A program made the translations under genes and the position numbers. From the NCBI GenBank assembly GCA_012800685.1, contig JAAZIT010000156.1, forward strand, positions 1 through 6,816: a stretch of 6,816 nucleotides of DNA. The letters are read 5' to 3'. This DNA is from Clostridiales bacterium. Its GTDB lineage: Bacteria; Bacillota; Clostridia; Oscillospirales; Ruminococcaceae. The notes beneath the pieces are model-generated. The model saw nothing but the letters and a program-made list of their open reading frames with translations, had not been told where the DNA came from and searched no databases. Below are positions 1 to 5,149 of the stretch, in pieces (the first letter of the stretch is position 1; the number at the start of each line of letters is the position of its first letter).

Positions 1-1
1 A

Positions 2-97
2 TATCCTAATGGTTCTTATGACTATGGCTCAAAATATAAACCTGTTAAAATGAAGTTTGGAAAAAAGTTTTTTACAGGTTTCTTAGAACTATTATAA
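2..97 (+). CDS. C-terminal tail of an unidentified protein (partial)
   Basis: From the left edge, one rightward frame stays open for 31 codons and ends in TAA at 95-97. The peptide is rich in Tyr, Gly and Lys and ends FGKKFFTGFLELL. I do not recognise the family from this tail. It is called coding because the frame is open to the edge, the composition is protein-like, and an inverted repeat that could serve as terminator starts at the base after the stop. It would be convergent with the leftward gene ending at 141. A chance open frame of this length is possible in AT-rich DNA, so confidence is limited; the sequence to the left would settle it. Confidence 0.4.
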   Translation, partial: YPNGSYDYGSKYKPVKMKFGKKFFTGFLELL

Positions 98-126
98 TAC
101 CATTTAGTCATTTACTTTAAATGGTA
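98..126. terminator. Inverted repeat between convergent genes, possible bidirectional terminator
   Basis: TACCATTTA (98-106) pairs perfectly with TAAATGGTA (118-126) around an 11-nt loop. It lies exactly between the stop at 95-97 on the plus strand and the stop at 141-143 on the minus strand, where a shared terminator is expected. The stem is short and AT-rich, and the U-tracts on both sides are weak, so efficiency is doubtful. Confidence 0.35.
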
Positions 127-140
127 ATTACTTTCTCTTA

Positions 141-1004
141 TTAATGGGAGGAATTAAAATTCCAGCCTCTTTCTTTAAATCTCAACATCATTTCATAGGT
201 AAGACTTATATCCTCTTGCTTTGACGGAAGCTCAGCCCTAGTCACCCATTTTGCGATACGAAGTTCATTAGTGTCCATTACTATTTCATCTGAACCGTCT
301 AATTCACAAAAAAATCCTAGAAGCAGTGTATCAGAAAAAGCCCATGGCTGACTTTTATAATATTGAATGTTTTTTACCTTAACTCCAACCTCCTCCATAA
401 CCTCTCTTCTGACGGTTTCTTCAATACTTTCTCCAATTTCTGCAAATCCTGCAATTAGAGCATAATTTTTGCTATGTTCTCTATTTGCATATTTTGTCAA
501 TATAATACGATTATTATTAGTTACAGCCACTATAACGGCTGGCTGGATTTTAGGGTAAATAATCTGTTTACAATTTTCACAGTGAAGTGACCTCTCATCT
601 ATTCCATTTTTTAAAGTCGCCCCACATCTCCCACAAAAACGGTTTTTATCATACCAGCTTCCTAGCTGATATGCTGTTACACCTGCAAATCCCAACCATT
701 TTGGATTATATTTACGCAGAATTGAGATATTGTAAAAATTATATCCATTTTCTATAAGTGCTGTAATATTATCAGAGTTAGCTAGAGAATCGGCTAGAAA
801 AAATTTACTATTACTAATTGAAAAAAGGTATGTTTTATGTAATTTCTCATATGGAATTTCACTAAGCTTTGGAAGTTCTATTATTTCCTCTGTTAGTTTA
901 ACTAAAATTGTTTGTTCTTTAATAAATACAAGAAAAGACTCAGCATCTGGTTTAACATCTTTATATGTATTATCAAATTGGTATGGTAAAATATCCTGAA
1001 TCAT
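141..1004 (-). CDS. nudC: NAD(+) diphosphatase, NudC type (zinc-ribbon Nudix hydrolase)
   Basis: 287 residues. NudC enzymes hydrolyse NAD(H) to NMN(H) and AMP, and in several bacteria remove the NAD cap from RNA 5' ends. Seen here in order: a poorly conserved N-terminal domain (about 1-115); a zinc ribbon with C124-x2-C127 and C142-x2-C145; the segment YPKIQPAVIV; a Nudix box at 186-208 fitting G-x5-E-x7-R-E-x2-E-E-x-G (GFAEIGES then RREVMEEVG); and SQPW at 218-221, the signature that separates NudC from other Nudix hydrolases. Length is normal for the family. The ATG is preceded by GGGAGAGG (1010-1017) at 5 nt and overlaps the stop of the upstream acetyltransferase gene as TAATG, so the two are probably translationally coupled. 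The protein is expected to be cytoplasmic and Mg/Mn-dependent. Confidence 0.93.
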   Translation of the reverse strand: MIQDILPYQFDNTYKDVKPDAESFLVFIKEQTILVKLTEEIIELPKLSEIPYEKLHKTYLFSISNSKFFLADSLANSDNITALIENGYNFYNISILRKYNPKWLGFAGVTAYQLGSWYDKNRFCGRCGATLKNGIDERSLHCENCKQIIYPKIQPAVIVAVTNNNRIILTKYANREHSKNYALIAGFAEIGESIEETVRREVMEEVGVKVKNIQYYKSQPWAFSDTLLLGFFCELDGSDEIVMDTNELRIAKWVTRAELPSKQEDISLTYEMMLRFKERGWNFNSSH

Positions 1005-1609
1005 TATTGCCTCTCCCTAACAGTATTCTTGTTCTCCTCATTTTCCTCAATGGTTTTTATAATTCGGGCTGGAACACCACCAACAATGGTGTTTTTGGCT
1101 ACATTCTTAGTTACAACTGCACCAGCTGCAACAACTGAATTCTCGCCAATAGTAACACCTGATAAAACTGTTGCGTTTGCTCCAATCCAAACATTTCTTT
1201 CAATTATAATTGGTTTAGGAATCATATCCTTTCGGTTTTTTGGCTCAATGGTATGGTTCAATGTTGCAAGTACAACATTATGACCAATTAAAACATCATC
1301 ACCAATAACAATTCCTCCTTGATCCTGAAAACGGCACCCAGAATTAATAAAGACTCTTTTCCCAAAGGTTATATTCTTTCCGCAATCAGTTGTAAAAGGT
1401 GGAAACAACACAAAGGTCTCATCAATTGGCTTCCCTATCAGTTCACTCATCAATACACGAATTTCGTTTGTGGAATGATGAGTGTTATTGATTTCCATAC
1501 AAATTCTAATTGCTTCTTGGCTAAGCTTATGTATGTATTTGTGCACTTCAGAACCACCTTTTACAGTTCTACCACTATTTAAGTAATCTAAACATTGCTG
1601 TAAGTTCAT
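1004..1609 (-). CDS. Sugar O-acetyltransferase, maltose/galactoside acetyltransferase (LacA/NodL/Maa) type
   Basis: 201 residues. The family transfers acetyl from acetyl-CoA to a hydroxyl of a sugar or other small acceptor and works as a trimer. An N-terminal helical cap (about 1-60) precedes a left-handed beta-helix of hexapeptide repeats from about 78 to 185 (ITFGKR, VFINSG, IVIGDD, VLIGHN, VWIGAN, VTIGEN, VVAAGAVVTKNV). H119 in LATLNHT corresponds to the catalytic His of LacA-type enzymes, and IVGGVPARII is the usual C-terminal turn. The last dozen residues are charged and variable. The ATG has AAGGAG about 8 nt upstream (minus strand of 1617-1624). The gene is first in a pair with nudC, overlapping it by one base. 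The acceptor sugar cannot be told from sequence. The hexapeptide fold is certain; the subfamily is very likely. Confidence 0.9.
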   Translation of the reverse strand: MNLQQCLDYLNSGRTVKGGSEVHKYIHKLSQEAIRICMEINNTHHSTNEIRVLMSELIGKPIDETFVLFPPFTTDCGKNITFGKRVFINSGCRFQDQGGIVIGDDVLIGHNVVLATLNHTIEPKNRKDMIPKPIIIERNVWIGANATVLSGVTIGENSVVAAGAVVTKNVAKNTIVGGVPARIIKTIEENEENKNTVRERQ

Positions 1610-1663
1610 GGTTTTTTCTCCTTATCACATAGTTATTATTACATACTTTCTCTTATCACTTGA

Positions 1664-1669
1664 ATTATA
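1664..1669 (-). promoter_or_regulatory. Candidate -10 box for the acetyltransferase-nudC pair
   Basis: On the minus strand TATAAT lies about 55 nt upstream of the acetyltransferase ATG, a fitting position for the pair's promoter. No good -35 hexamer is found at 16-18 bp (the best is TATAAG at 17 bp), and a second TATAAT at 1703-1708 is equally possible, so the call rests on one box in AT-rich DNA. Confidence 0.3.
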
Positions 1670-1671
1670 TC

Positions 1672-1798
1672 TTAATCTGTAAGTACCTTATATCCACCCT
1701 CCATTATATAAGTACCCTCTGCGATACCATCAAGCATATCTCAACTATAAAGCATAATTAGCCATTGGAACAGCAGAAGGCATCATACTATGGGTTTT
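1672..1798 (-). pseudogene. Possible eroded gene remnant in two frames
   Basis: Read leftward, the stretch just after the flavodoxin-like gene encodes MMPSAVPMANYAL followed by TAG (1745-1747). A second frame, shifted by one base, then encodes LDGIAEGTYIMEGGYKVLTD and ends at TAA (1672-1674). Both pieces look like protein rather than random translation. Joined by an indel they loosely recall the late part of FAD-dependent desaturase/retinol-saturase-like oxidoreductases, where a Pro-Met-...-Tyr-Ala-Leu stretch is followed by Gly, Tyr and GG. That resemblance is from memory and weak. No ribosome binding site precedes either piece. It could also be simple intergenic DNA. Confidence 0.28.
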
Positions 1799-1804
1799 TA
1801 TTAA

Positions 1805-2326
1805 TTATTTAAGGGTTTCTCCGAATGCCCTTAACTCACTTAGTTTTTCTTCTGATTTGTTTTGGTCGCCATTTGCTGTAAAAATGCCCATATCTTCAAG
1901 TCCCATATATATTGGGAATGAATTTTTATAACCATAAATTGCACCTTCATACACATCAGGACTTTCAGAACTTAAAATAAGTGCCGATTTCTTAAGCATT
2001 TTTGGTTTTCCAACTGCATACATACGGTTAATTGCAGACTGTAGCTGACCAGTAAAGCCCCAATAATATATTGGTGATGCAAGTACTAACATTTCCGCTT
2101 TTTCTAAAGCCAAATACACCTCAGTCATATCATCTTTTTGAACACAATCTCCATTGCCTTTAGTGTGACAGTATTCACAGCCCAGACAACCTGCAATTTT
2201 TTTCTTACAAACATCTATAACTGTTACATCATTTCCAACTTTTTTTGCACCATCAGCAAATGCGTTTATCATTGCAACGGTATTTCCATTTGGACGTGGA
2301 CTTCCATTTAAAACTAAAATATTCAT
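1805..2326 (-). CDS. Flavodoxin-fold NAD(P)H-dependent oxidoreductase, iron-sulfur flavoprotein-like
   Basis: 173 residues. The N-terminus MNILVLNGSPRPNGNT is a beta strand plus FMN-phosphate loop typical of the NADPH-dependent FMN reductase / iron-sulfur flavoprotein superfamily. SPIYYWG at 84-90 is the second flavin-contact loop. Between them C47-x2-C50-x2-C53-x7-C61 has the compact spacing that binds a 4Fe-4S cluster in archaeal and clostridial iron-sulfur flavoproteins, so electron transfer between a cluster and FMN is plausible; the substrate is unknown. It is probably cytoplasmic. The ATG follows GGGGG (2332-2336), which abuts the stop of the upstream small gene; the gap is 10 bp, so the two are co-transcribed. 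The operon is divergent from a LysR-type regulator that likely controls it. The fold is certain; the cluster is inferred from Cys spacing. Confidence 0.88.
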   Translation of the reverse strand: MNILVLNGSPRPNGNTVAMINAFADGAKKVGNDVTVIDVCKKKIAGCLGCEYCHTKGNGDCVQKDDMTEVYLALEKAEMLVLASPIYYWGFTGQLQSAINRMYAVGKPKMLKKSALILSSESPDVYEGAIYGYKNSFPIYMGLEDMGIFTANGDQNKSEEKLSELRAFGETLK

Positions 2327-2336
2327 ATTTTCCCCC

Positions 2337-2573
2337 TTAAGGCGTTTCGTTTTTTACTTTGTGAATGAGATAGTCAAGACAGTCTATCTTAATCTGAAAC
2401 TCATGAATGGATTGAAGCAATTTTTCCCTATGTTTTGATAATAGATTTAGCATCTGTTCTTCGGTCTTTTCAGATTCTTTTAAACTTAAGTAACTATTAA
2501 TAAATTTCTTACTACACCCAGAATCCTCTAAATTTTCTATTAAAGCACCGTCTTGCTTCATACTATTTGTCAA
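2337..2573 (-). CDS. Small helical protein of unknown function, TTG start, first gene of the flavodoxin-like operon
   Basis: 78 residues, not assignable to a function. It is polar and helical throughout: a first helix (about 20-30, SGCSKKFINSYLSL), then EKTEEQMLNLLSKHREKLLQS and a final IDCLDYLIHKVK. The second half, with regular Leu/Ile spacing and a KHREKLL...DCLDYLI pattern, resembles the C-terminal dimerisation coil of MerR-type regulators, but no DNA-binding part is present. The TTG start (2571-2573) is chosen because GAGGTGA (2579-2585) lies 5 nt upstream. An in-frame ATG four codons downstream would be too far from it, and a longer reading to 2621 would begin inside the -35 to -10 region of the predicted promoter. 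Its stop is 10 bp from the flavodoxin-like gene. A partner or regulator role for the flavoprotein is inference from the operon only. Confidence 0.75.
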   Translation of the reverse strand: MTNSMKQDGALIENLEDSGCSKKFINSYLSLKESEKTEEQMLNLLSKHREKLLQSIHEFQIKIDCLDYLIHKVKNETP

Positions 2574-2578
2574 AAAAA

Positions 2579-2585
2579 TCACCTC
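2579..2585 (-). promoter_or_regulatory. Ribosome binding site that fixes the TTG start at 2573
   Basis: GAGGTGA on the minus strand is separated by five T from TTG. It decides the start of the small operon gene, since no ATG or GTG lies at a usable distance. Confidence 0.75.
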
Positions 2586-2597
2586 TTTCCTATATAT

Positions 2598-2626
2598 ATT
2601 ATAATACAGTTTTACACACATATCAA
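2598..2626 (-). promoter_or_regulatory. Sigma-A-like promoter of the small protein / flavodoxin-like operon
   Basis: On the minus strand, -35 TTGATA (2621-2626) and -10 TATAAT (2598-2603) are separated by exactly 17 bp. The predicted start is near 2591, giving a short leader before the GAGGTGA site. A LysR-type palindrome lies upstream at about -66. Confidence 0.72.
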
Positions 2627-2649
2627 ATACTTATATTAAATACCCTCTC

Positions 2650-2664
2650 ATGCTTGCAAAGCAT
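2650..2664. promoter_or_regulatory. LysR-type operator (T-N11-A palindrome)
   Basis: ATGCTT-GCA-AAGCAT is a perfect inverted repeat and contains the T-N11-A pattern of LysR recognition sites. Its centre is about 66 bp upstream of the predicted start of the leftward operon, the usual place for a LysR recognition site. It also covers the -35 box (2654-2659) of the rightward LysR gene, which would give autorepression. The sequence and positions are seen; the binding is inferred. Confidence 0.65.
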
Positions 2665-2682
2665 ATCAGAAGATGATACAAT
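2654..2682 (+). promoter_or_regulatory. Sigma-A-like promoter of the LysR-type regulator
   Basis: -35 TTGCAA (2654-2659) and -10 TACAAT (2677-2682) are 17 bp apart. The predicted start near 2689 leaves a very short leader before AGGAGGG (2693-2699). The -35 lies inside the T-N11-A palindrome. Confidence 0.65.
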
Positions 2683-2704
2683 TAAATCAAATAGGAGGGT
2701 TAGT

Positions 2705-3583
2705 ATGGAGATTAGAGTTTTACGTTATTTTTTAGCTGTCGCAAGAGAAGAAAGTATATCTGGTGCAGCAAAGTTTTTACATATATCACAGCCCACCCTT
2801 TCAAGGCAGATTAAAGAGCTTGAAGAAGAGTTAGGACACAGTCTTTTTATTAGAGGTAATCGCAAAATTACACTCACTGAAAATGGCAGGCTACTTCGCA
2901 AAAGGGCAGAAGAAATTGTAACACTAGTTGGAAAAACCAAGTCGGAGCTTAGCAAGCCAGACGATGTTATAAGCGGTGAAATATATATTGGAAGTGGCGA
3001 GACGGAAGCAATGAGGCTTATTGCAGAAACAGCACATGAATTCCACTGTCTATATCCCAATGTTAGGTATAATCTTTTTAGTGGAAATGCAGATGATGTT
3101 ATAGAACGTTTAGATAAAGGACTTTTGGATTTTGGTATTTTAATTGGTGCAACCGATTTAAGCAAATACAACTATATAGAAATACCAGCCACCGACACTT
3201 GGGGATTATTAATAAGAAAGGACAATCCCCTTTCCACCCACGGCTCAATAAAGCCAGAGGATTTATTAGGAATTCCCCTACTCTTTTCGAAACAAGCCCT
3301 TAATCACAAAGAAATTTCTTATTGGCTTGGAGATAAGTCTGACAAGCTTAATATAATAGCCTCCTACAACCTTATATACAATGCATCATTAATGGTTGAA
3401 GAAGGAATTGGTTCGGCATTATGTCTTGATAATCTAGTTTATACAGGTAAGGACAGTTTTTTATCCTTTAAACCATTTGAGCCACCTCTAAAAGCTAAAT
3501 TATATATTATTTGGAAAAAGTATCAAGTGTTTTCTAAAGCCACAGCAAAGTTTTTAGAAAAATTACAGAAAGACTATATGTAA
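2705..3583 (+). CDS. LysR-family transcriptional regulator
   Basis: 292 residues, normal for the family. A winged helix-turn-helix occupies about 1-60: EIRVLRYFLAVAREESISGAA, then ISQPTLSRQIKELEEELG as recognition helix and LFIRGNRKITLTENG as wing. A linker helix (60-85) is followed by a periplasmic-binding-protein-like effector domain (about 90-290; GEIYIGSGETE begins subdomain I). The ATG at 2705 is chosen because AGGAGGG lies 5 nt upstream and the HTH begins at once; the same frame is open back to 2567 but would run through the promoter and operator. The gene is divergent from the small protein / flavodoxin-like operon, which is its most likely target, together with its own promoter. The effector is unknown; the operon's flavoprotein suggests a redox or quinone/nitro-type signal, which is speculation. 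Confidence 0.93.
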   Translation: MEIRVLRYFLAVAREESISGAAKFLHISQPTLSRQIKELEEELGHSLFIRGNRKITLTENGRLLRKRAEEIVTLVGKTKSELSKPDDVISGEIYIGSGETEAMRLIAETAHEFHCLYPNVRYNLFSGNADDVIERLDKGLLDFGILIGATDLSKYNYIEIPATDTWGLLIRKDNPLSTHGSIKPEDLLGIPLLFSKQALNHKEISYWLGDKSDKLNIIASYNLIYNASLMVEEGIGSALCLDNLVYTGKDSFLSFKPFEPPLKAKLYIIWKKYQVFSKATAKFLEKLQKDYM

Positions 3584-3963
3584 TAAAAAATACTAGAAAT
3601 AGCCTATTTAAGTTGGAAATATCTTTAATCATAAATCTGTCAAGGCTTTTTAGTTATTTTCTTTAAAATACTTACTTTTATCATTTTTCTATTTGTCTTT
3701 TCTTAAAATTTAAGTTTAAATATTTCGTTTTAGTATTTCTAAATATGACGATGTTCTTAGGGCATAAAAATTCCTCCTATGGTAGTTTCTTTTGATTCTA
3801 CCGTAGGAGGTTTTTTTATTTTATATTTTACTGAGCTTTTTCTTTATGTTAACCCATTTTGAGCTTTTATTTTTTATTATCAATTACCACTTATTATATT
3901 TGCTTTTTACATTCTATTATTAACTAATTATGCTATTACATTTATATAGTTACTAATAATACA
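3584..3963. other. 380-bp gene-free region
   Basis: Very AT-rich DNA between the LysR gene and the methyltransferase gene. Apart from the strong hairpin at 3773-3817 I see no open frame with a ribosome binding site on either strand, no tRNA-like fold and no recognisable riboswitch. Short AT palindromes occur (AAATAGCCTATTT near 3597 and CTTAAAATTTAAG near 3703) but are expected at this composition. The 3584-3772 part would be a 3' untranslated region of the LysR mRNA if the hairpin is its terminator. Confidence 0.6.
3773..3817 (+). terminator. Strong rho-independent terminator, possibly bidirectional
   Basis: CCTCCTATGGTAG (3773-3785) pairs with CTACCGTAGGAGG (3798-3810): 13 pairs including one G-U, a 12-nt loop, then seven T (3811-3817). 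It lies 190 bp after the LysR stop. Read on the minus strand the stem is followed by AATTTTTA, so it could also end the leftward methyltransferase transcript, whose stop is about 150 bp away. Confidence 0.85.
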
Positions 3964-4680
3964 TTATTCTGAAAACACATTTGCAGCAATACCAAAGGCG
4001 ACTGACAAATTTAGAGAATCAATTTCATTACTATGTGCAATATATATACTTTCTCCGTAATTATGGAAATAATCCGAAAGTCCTGCTGCCTCATTTCCAA
4101 ACACAAGGGAAAATGGTGTATCTGGTCTCTCTTTTATTTCCTTTAAATTAATTGTTCCATCTAACATAAAGGAGTATATTTTATGTGCTGGACAGATTTT
4201 CAAGTACTGTTCAAAGGTATCAAAGTAAGAAAATTGAACATGGAAAATAGCACCCATTGAAGAACGAATTGTTTTTGGGTCATATATATCAACAGCAGGT
4301 CTAATAATTACATAATCCTTAAAGCCAAATCCCAAACCTGTACGTATAATTGTACCCAAATTTCCTGAGTCACTAGGGTTCACCAAAACAATATGTGGCT
4401 TTTCTTGTTCCACTTCTGCATCATATTTCTCAAAAACCCCAATTACATAAGTATTACCCTTAGTAGACAAACGGTTAAATACTTTTTGGTTAATCTCATA
4501 GGGAAGATTTTCCTCTTGGCAAATATTAAAAATGTTATATGTATTGTCTCTTGCCACATAATCAGGGTGAATATATATTTTTTGTATTCTATCTTTTTGG
4601 CATTTTATTAATTCTATAGTAAGGGCCATTCCTAAGGTATAGGAAAATTTAGCATCGTGTTTATATCGCTTTATCTCCAT
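3964..4680 (-). CDS. TrmH/SpoU-family RNA 2'-O-ribose methyltransferase
   Basis: 238 residues from the preferred start. The SPOUT-fold methyltransferases of this family use S-adenosylmethionine to methylate a ribose 2'-OH in tRNA or rRNA through a knotted C-terminal fold. An N-terminal substrate-binding part (about 1-85, KIYIHPDYV...GNTYVIGVFEKY) precedes the catalytic domain. Motif 1 is NPSDSGNLGTIIRTGLGFG (101-119, with N107 and R113), motif 2 is VFGNEAAGL (193-201, with E197), and motif 3 is IDSLNLSVAFGIA (220-232, with S223 and N225). All key positions are kept. The ATG at 4680 is preferred over a GTG two codons upstream because GGAGAGA then sits 6-7 nt away, too close for the GTG. The gene is monocistronic with its own promoter. 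The target nucleotide cannot be predicted. Confidence 0.9.
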   Translation of the reverse strand: MEIKRYKHDAKFSYTLGMALTIELIKCQKDRIQKIYIHPDYVARDNTYNIFNICQEENLPYEINQKVFNRLSTKGNTYVIGVFEKYDAEVEQEKPHIVLVNPSDSGNLGTIIRTGLGFGFKDYVIIRPAVDIYDPKTIRSSMGAIFHVQFSYFDTFEQYLKICPAHKIYSFMLDGTINLKEIKERPDTPFSLVFGNEAAGLSDYFHNYGESIYIAHSNEIDSLNLSVAFGIAANVFSE

Positions 4681-4723
4681 TAACACTCTCTCCGTTCAAT
4701 TTTAAATCGTTATATATCAAAAC

Positions 4724-4752
4724 ATTATAACCCAAAATCAACAAAAAGTCAA
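4724..4752 (-). promoter_or_regulatory. Sigma-A-like promoter of the RNA methyltransferase gene
   Basis: On the minus strand, -35 TTGACT (4747-4752) and -10 TATAAT (4724-4729) are spaced by 17 bp, about 45 bp upstream of the ATG. This is the best promoter match in the window. Confidence 0.75.
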
Positions 4753-4844
4753 TAGAAACCTATAAAAAGTAGGACTTCTGACGACCTTAAGTATATTTGT
4801 ATTATGGTAACAATAGCTAGATATTAAATAACAATTTGTAAAAC

Positions 4845-4914
4845 AAATTAAGAGCATTTAAATGCTCTTAATCTTTATCAATCTCTATTTCACCGTGCTC
4901 TTTTTCAAATTCTT
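4845..4914. repeat. 70-bp direct repeat, copy 1
   Basis: Matches 5150-5219 at an offset of 305 bp with one difference (G at 4895, A at 5200). It covers the terminator palindrome and the last codons of the Arc-like gene (EFEKEHGEIEIDKD). A shared TATGGTAA follows further left in both copies, but at different distances (from 4803 and from 5129), so the duplication was probably longer and has diverged or taken a roughly 21-bp indel. Confidence 0.92.
4847..4872 (-). terminator. 26-bp palindromic terminator overlapping the stop codon, copy 1
   Basis: ATTAAGAGCATTT followed by its exact reverse complement. Read leftward it can fold as a 10-bp stem with a TTTAAA loop, then TTGTTTTACA. The TAA stop (4868-4870) and part of the last codon lie inside the stem. 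The U-tract is interrupted, so this copy may be weaker than copy 2. Confidence 0.65.
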
Positions 4915-5047
4915 CTATACACTTTCGTATAAGATATAGAATTTGTCCATTACCTGAACGTCCCTCATATTTAGAAATATAATGAAGCTTATAATGTAAT
5001 TCCTTATCAACTTCTATTCCAATATGCTTATTATCTTTATTTCTCAC
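4868..5047 (-). CDS. Arc-like ribbon-helix-helix DNA-binding protein, GTG start (paralogue 1)
   Basis: 59 residues. HIGIEVDKEL forms the N-terminal beta strand that reads DNA in this fold; LHYKLHYISKYEGRSGNG is helix A plus turn with the typical GRS before helix B; QILYLIRKCIEEFEKEHG is helix B. The C-terminus EFEKEHGEIEIDKD is identical to that of the neighbouring gene at 5173-5349, while the rest has diverged, although KYEGRS/DYEGRS is kept. The GTG start is chosen because GAGGTGA (5052-5058) lies 4 nt upstream; no in-frame ATG exists, so the gene is easily overlooked. Proteins of this type bind operators as dimers of dimers, often autoregulating; many are antitoxins or phage/plasmid repressors. 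No toxin gene follows it. The fold is fairly sure, the role unknown. Confidence 0.78.
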   Translation of the reverse strand: MRNKDNKHIGIEVDKELHYKLHYISKYEGRSGNGQILYLIRKCIEEFEKEHGEIEIDKD

Positions 5048-5051
5048 AAAA

Positions 5052-5058
5052 TCACCTC
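5052..5058 (-). promoter_or_regulatory. Ribosome binding site that fixes the GTG start at 5047
   Basis: GAGGTGA on the minus strand, followed by TTTT and GTG. It is the main evidence that the short Arc-like frame is translated. Confidence 0.72.
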
Positions 5059-5072
5059 GATATCTTAATATA

Positions 5073-5101
5073 AGTATACTTTTAAAATATAATTATAAGA
5101 A
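5073..5101 (-). promoter_or_regulatory. Candidate promoter of Arc-like paralogue 1, with palindrome over the -10
   Basis: On the minus strand, -10 TATACT (5073-5078) and a poor -35 TTCTTA (5096-5101) are 17 bp apart. The palindrome AAGTATACTT (5072-5081) covers the -10, and a further half site ATACTT lies at 5107-5112. These are positions where an autoregulating ribbon-helix-helix repressor might bind. The -35 is weak. Confidence 0.4.
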
Positions 5102-5116
5102 TATTAATACTTATGT

Positions 5117-5128
5117 TAGCTATAGCTA
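5117..5128. repeat. 12-bp palindrome between the two Arc-like genes
   Basis: TAGCTATAGCTA is a perfect palindrome, made of two TAGCTA units, between the terminator of paralogue 2 and the promoter of paralogue 1. A single TAGCTA also occurs at about 4814, downstream of paralogue 1. It may be an operator or chance. Confidence 0.4.
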
Positions 5129-5149
5129 TATGGTAAAAAATTATAAAAT

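Noticed and set aside
1029..1582. Two open rightward frames opposite the acetyltransferase gene
   Set aside because: They lie antisense to a clear hexapeptide acetyltransferase, have no ribosome binding site and give no protein-like motifs.
2725..3171. 148-codon leftward frame opposite the LysR gene
   Set aside because: Ser/Pro/Leu-rich antisense shadow of the HTH and effector domain; no ribosome binding site.
3593..3741. Miniature transposable element bounded by TAGAAATA and TATTTCTA
   Set aside because: The 8-bp AT-only repeats are expected by chance at this composition and show no target duplication.
4393..4611. 72-codon rightward frame opposite the methyltransferase gene
   Set aside because: Phe/Ile/Leu-rich antisense translation of an AT-rich gene; it looks like a membrane peptide only by composition.
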